Assembly: GCA_025360945.1 (NCBI GenBank) | Contig: JANYBE010000455.1 | Coordinates: forward strand, 1 to 15,509 | Length of the DNA: 15,509 nt | Source: Rhizobacter sp. | GTDB lineage: Bacteria > Pseudomonadota > Gammaproteobacteria > Burkholderiales > Burkholderiaceae_C | Direction of reading: 5' to 3' | Part shown: positions 14,629-15,509 of the stretch, piece by piece | Position numbering within the stretch: position 1 is the first letter of the stretch | How the letters are laid out: the number at the start of each line of letters is the position of its first letter | Notes under the pieces: model-generated | Database searches by the model: none | Seen by the model: the letters and a program-made list of their open reading frames with translations, nothing else | Told to the model about the DNA's origin: nothing | Translations under genes and position numbers: made by a program

Positions 14629-14904
14629 ATGCAAGAGAATCTACCCGACCAATCGCTGATTGAGTACCCGTCGAGTTTCCCGATCAAGGTGATGGGCTTG
14701 AACGCGGACGGCTTCGTTCACGCGATCACATTGATCGCCGAGAAGTTCGACCCGGCCTTCGATGCCACCACCGTCGAGTTGCGCCCGAGCAAGGGCGACA
14801 AGTACCTCGGAGTGACGGTGACCGTCACCGCCACCAGCCGCGAGCAACTCGATGAGCTCTACCGCACGCTGAGCACGCACCCGATGGTGAAGATGGTGTT
14901 GTGA
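14629..14904 (+). CDS. DUF493 (YbeD-like) protein
   Basis: This is a 91-residue cytoplasmic protein of the DUF493/YbeD family, an ACT-like alpha/beta fold. The conserved core is YPSSFPIKVMGLNADGFVHA, then the VTVTVTATSREQLDELYRTL stretch, ending STHPMVKMVL, which is typical of the family. In many proteobacteria it lies between the D-alanine carboxypeptidase gene and lipB, as here, and a regulatory role in lipoate metabolism has been suggested from that context only. It shares bases with the lipB start (GTGA, 14901-14904), so the two are translationally coupled. Confidence 0.92.
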   Translation: MQENLPDQSLIEYPSSFPIKVMGLNADGFVHAITLIAEKFDPAFDATTVELRPSKGDKYLGVTVTVTATSREQLDELYRTLSTHPMVKMVL

Positions 14905-15509
14905 CGGCGGCCATCCAACGCCTCGGGCGTGTGGCTTACGAGCCGACGGTCGCCGCGATGCGTGCCTTTACCGAGGCGCGCACGGCCGATGCGCCGGACC
15001 AGATCTGGGTTTGCGAACACCCACCCGTCTACACGCAAGGCCTGGCCGGAAAGCCCGAGCATGTGATGGATGCGCACGGCATCCCTGTTGTGCAGACCAA
15101 CCGCGGCGGGCAGGTCACGTACCACGGTCCGGGGCAGGTGGTGGCATACCCGCTGGTCGACCTGCGGCGCCTGAACATATACGTCAAGGAATACGTCTAC
15201 CGGCTCGAGCAAGCGGTGATCCGGACGCTGGAGCACGTCGGTGTCACTGGCCACCGCGTCGCGGGCGCCCCCGGCATCTATGTGCGGCTGGCCGATCCGT
15301 TCGGTCACGCGACGCTCACTGGACCGCGCATCGACCCGTTCGAAGGCCTGGGCAAGATCGCCGCGCTGGGCATCAAGGTCAGCCGCCATTGCACTTACCA
15401 CGGCGTGGCGCTCAACGTGGCGATGGACCTGCAACCCTTTGACGGCATTGACCCTTGCGGCTATGCCGGGTTGCAAACGGTGGACCTTTCTACAATCGGC
15501 GTTCAGGTG
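14901..15509 (+). CDS. lipB: Octanoyl-[acyl carrier protein]:protein N-octanoyltransferase LipB (3' end outside the window)
   Basis: LipB moves octanoyl groups from acyl carrier protein to lipoyl domains, the first step of protein lipoylation, before LipA inserts sulphur. 203 codons are visible and open to the edge; few more are expected, as the family is about 210-230 residues. Motifs are HPPVYTQG (40-47), RGGQVTYHGPGQ (68-79), the catalytic K152 in GLGKIAALGIKVSRHCTYHG and the catalytic C186 in DPCGYAGL. A GTG start at 14901 is inferred: it overlaps the DUF493 stop (GTGA), and the protein begins TAAIQRLGRVAYEPT as in relatives; the next in-frame ATG (14958) would remove conserved sequence. 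lipA is expected just beyond the window. Confidence 0.96.
   Translation, partial: MTAAIQRLGRVAYEPTVAAMRAFTEARTADAPDQIWVCEHPPVYTQGLAGKPEHVMDAHGIPVVQTNRGGQVTYHGPGQVVAYPLVDLRRLNIYVKEYVYRLEQAVIRTLEHVGVTGHRVAGAPGIYVRLADPFGHATLTGPRIDPFEGLGKIAALGIKVSRHCTYHGVALNVAMDLQPFDGIDPCGYAGLQTVDLSTIGVQV
15491..15496 (+). promoter_or_regulatory. Candidate -10 box near the lipB end, possibly for lipA
   Basis: TACAAT (15491-15496) matches 5 of 6 consensus positions and lies in the last visible codons of lipB. TTGCAA (15471-15476) upstream is only 14 bases away, shorter than normal. It is a plausible but weak promoter for the gene that follows. Confidence 0.2.

Overview
This is high-GC chromosomal DNA from a betaproteobacterium, most likely of the order Burkholderiales. 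The gene content supports this: a dacC-dat-DUF493-lipB string, a phoH-ybeY pair, hemB of the metal-site type with Asp instead of Cys, hemJ, and an RNA resembling a family known only from Betaproteobacteria. Genus-level placement is not possible from sequence alone. Almost everything is housekeeping or conserved accessory DNA; there is no phage, transposon, tRNA, rRNA or CRISPR array.

Layout. (1) 1-538, minus strand: the first 24 codons of ruvA, then a small MGMT-family protein gene. The ruvA reading breaks at about base 52-58, where the window changes into an inverted copy of the 3' end of the MGMT-family gene. This looks like a fold-back chimera at a sequence end. (2) 538-1416, minus: an AraC-GyrI regulator coupled to the MGMT-family gene by ATGA. 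(3) 1484-4074, minus: a two-component system, with a 7TM-DISM-like histidine kinase upstream of a NarL/LuxR response regulator. (4) 4179-8537, plus: phoH (TTG start), ybeY (with a palindromic repeat inside its first codons), a patatin/Omp85-type autotransporter gene broken by one frameshift and one stop codon, and a TRIC/UPF0126 membrane protein. The first three genes are joined by 4-base overlaps. (5) 8670-9674, minus: hemB, followed by a possible broken small membrane protein gene. (6) About 9808-9923, plus: an orphan small RNA with a loop displaying CCTCC (anti-Shine-Dalgarno) and a classic terminator. (7) 9972-12464, plus: hemJ, vanZ-like, thioredoxin-like ferredoxin and alpha/beta hydrolase, tightly packed. 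(8) 12512-15509, plus: dacC, a D-amino-acid aminotransferase gene, a DUF493 gene, and lipB, which runs off the end.

How the genes work together. hemB and hemJ, two haem-synthesis enzymes, flank the small RNA and are read outward from it. dacC and dat act on the peptidoglycan/D-alanine side of metabolism; DUF493 and lipB lead into lipoate attachment and presumably lipA beyond the window. phoH and ybeY are a conserved RNA-metabolism pair. The kinase/regulator pair is self-contained, and its input is unknown.

The most notable observations are the fold-back junction through ruvA, the small RNA, the double lesion in the patatin autotransporter gene, the repeat-derived N-terminus of YbeY, and a possible third one-base lesion after hemB. 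The fold-back and the lesions could all be sequencing or assembly faults, so the patatin gene should not be called a pseudogene without read support.
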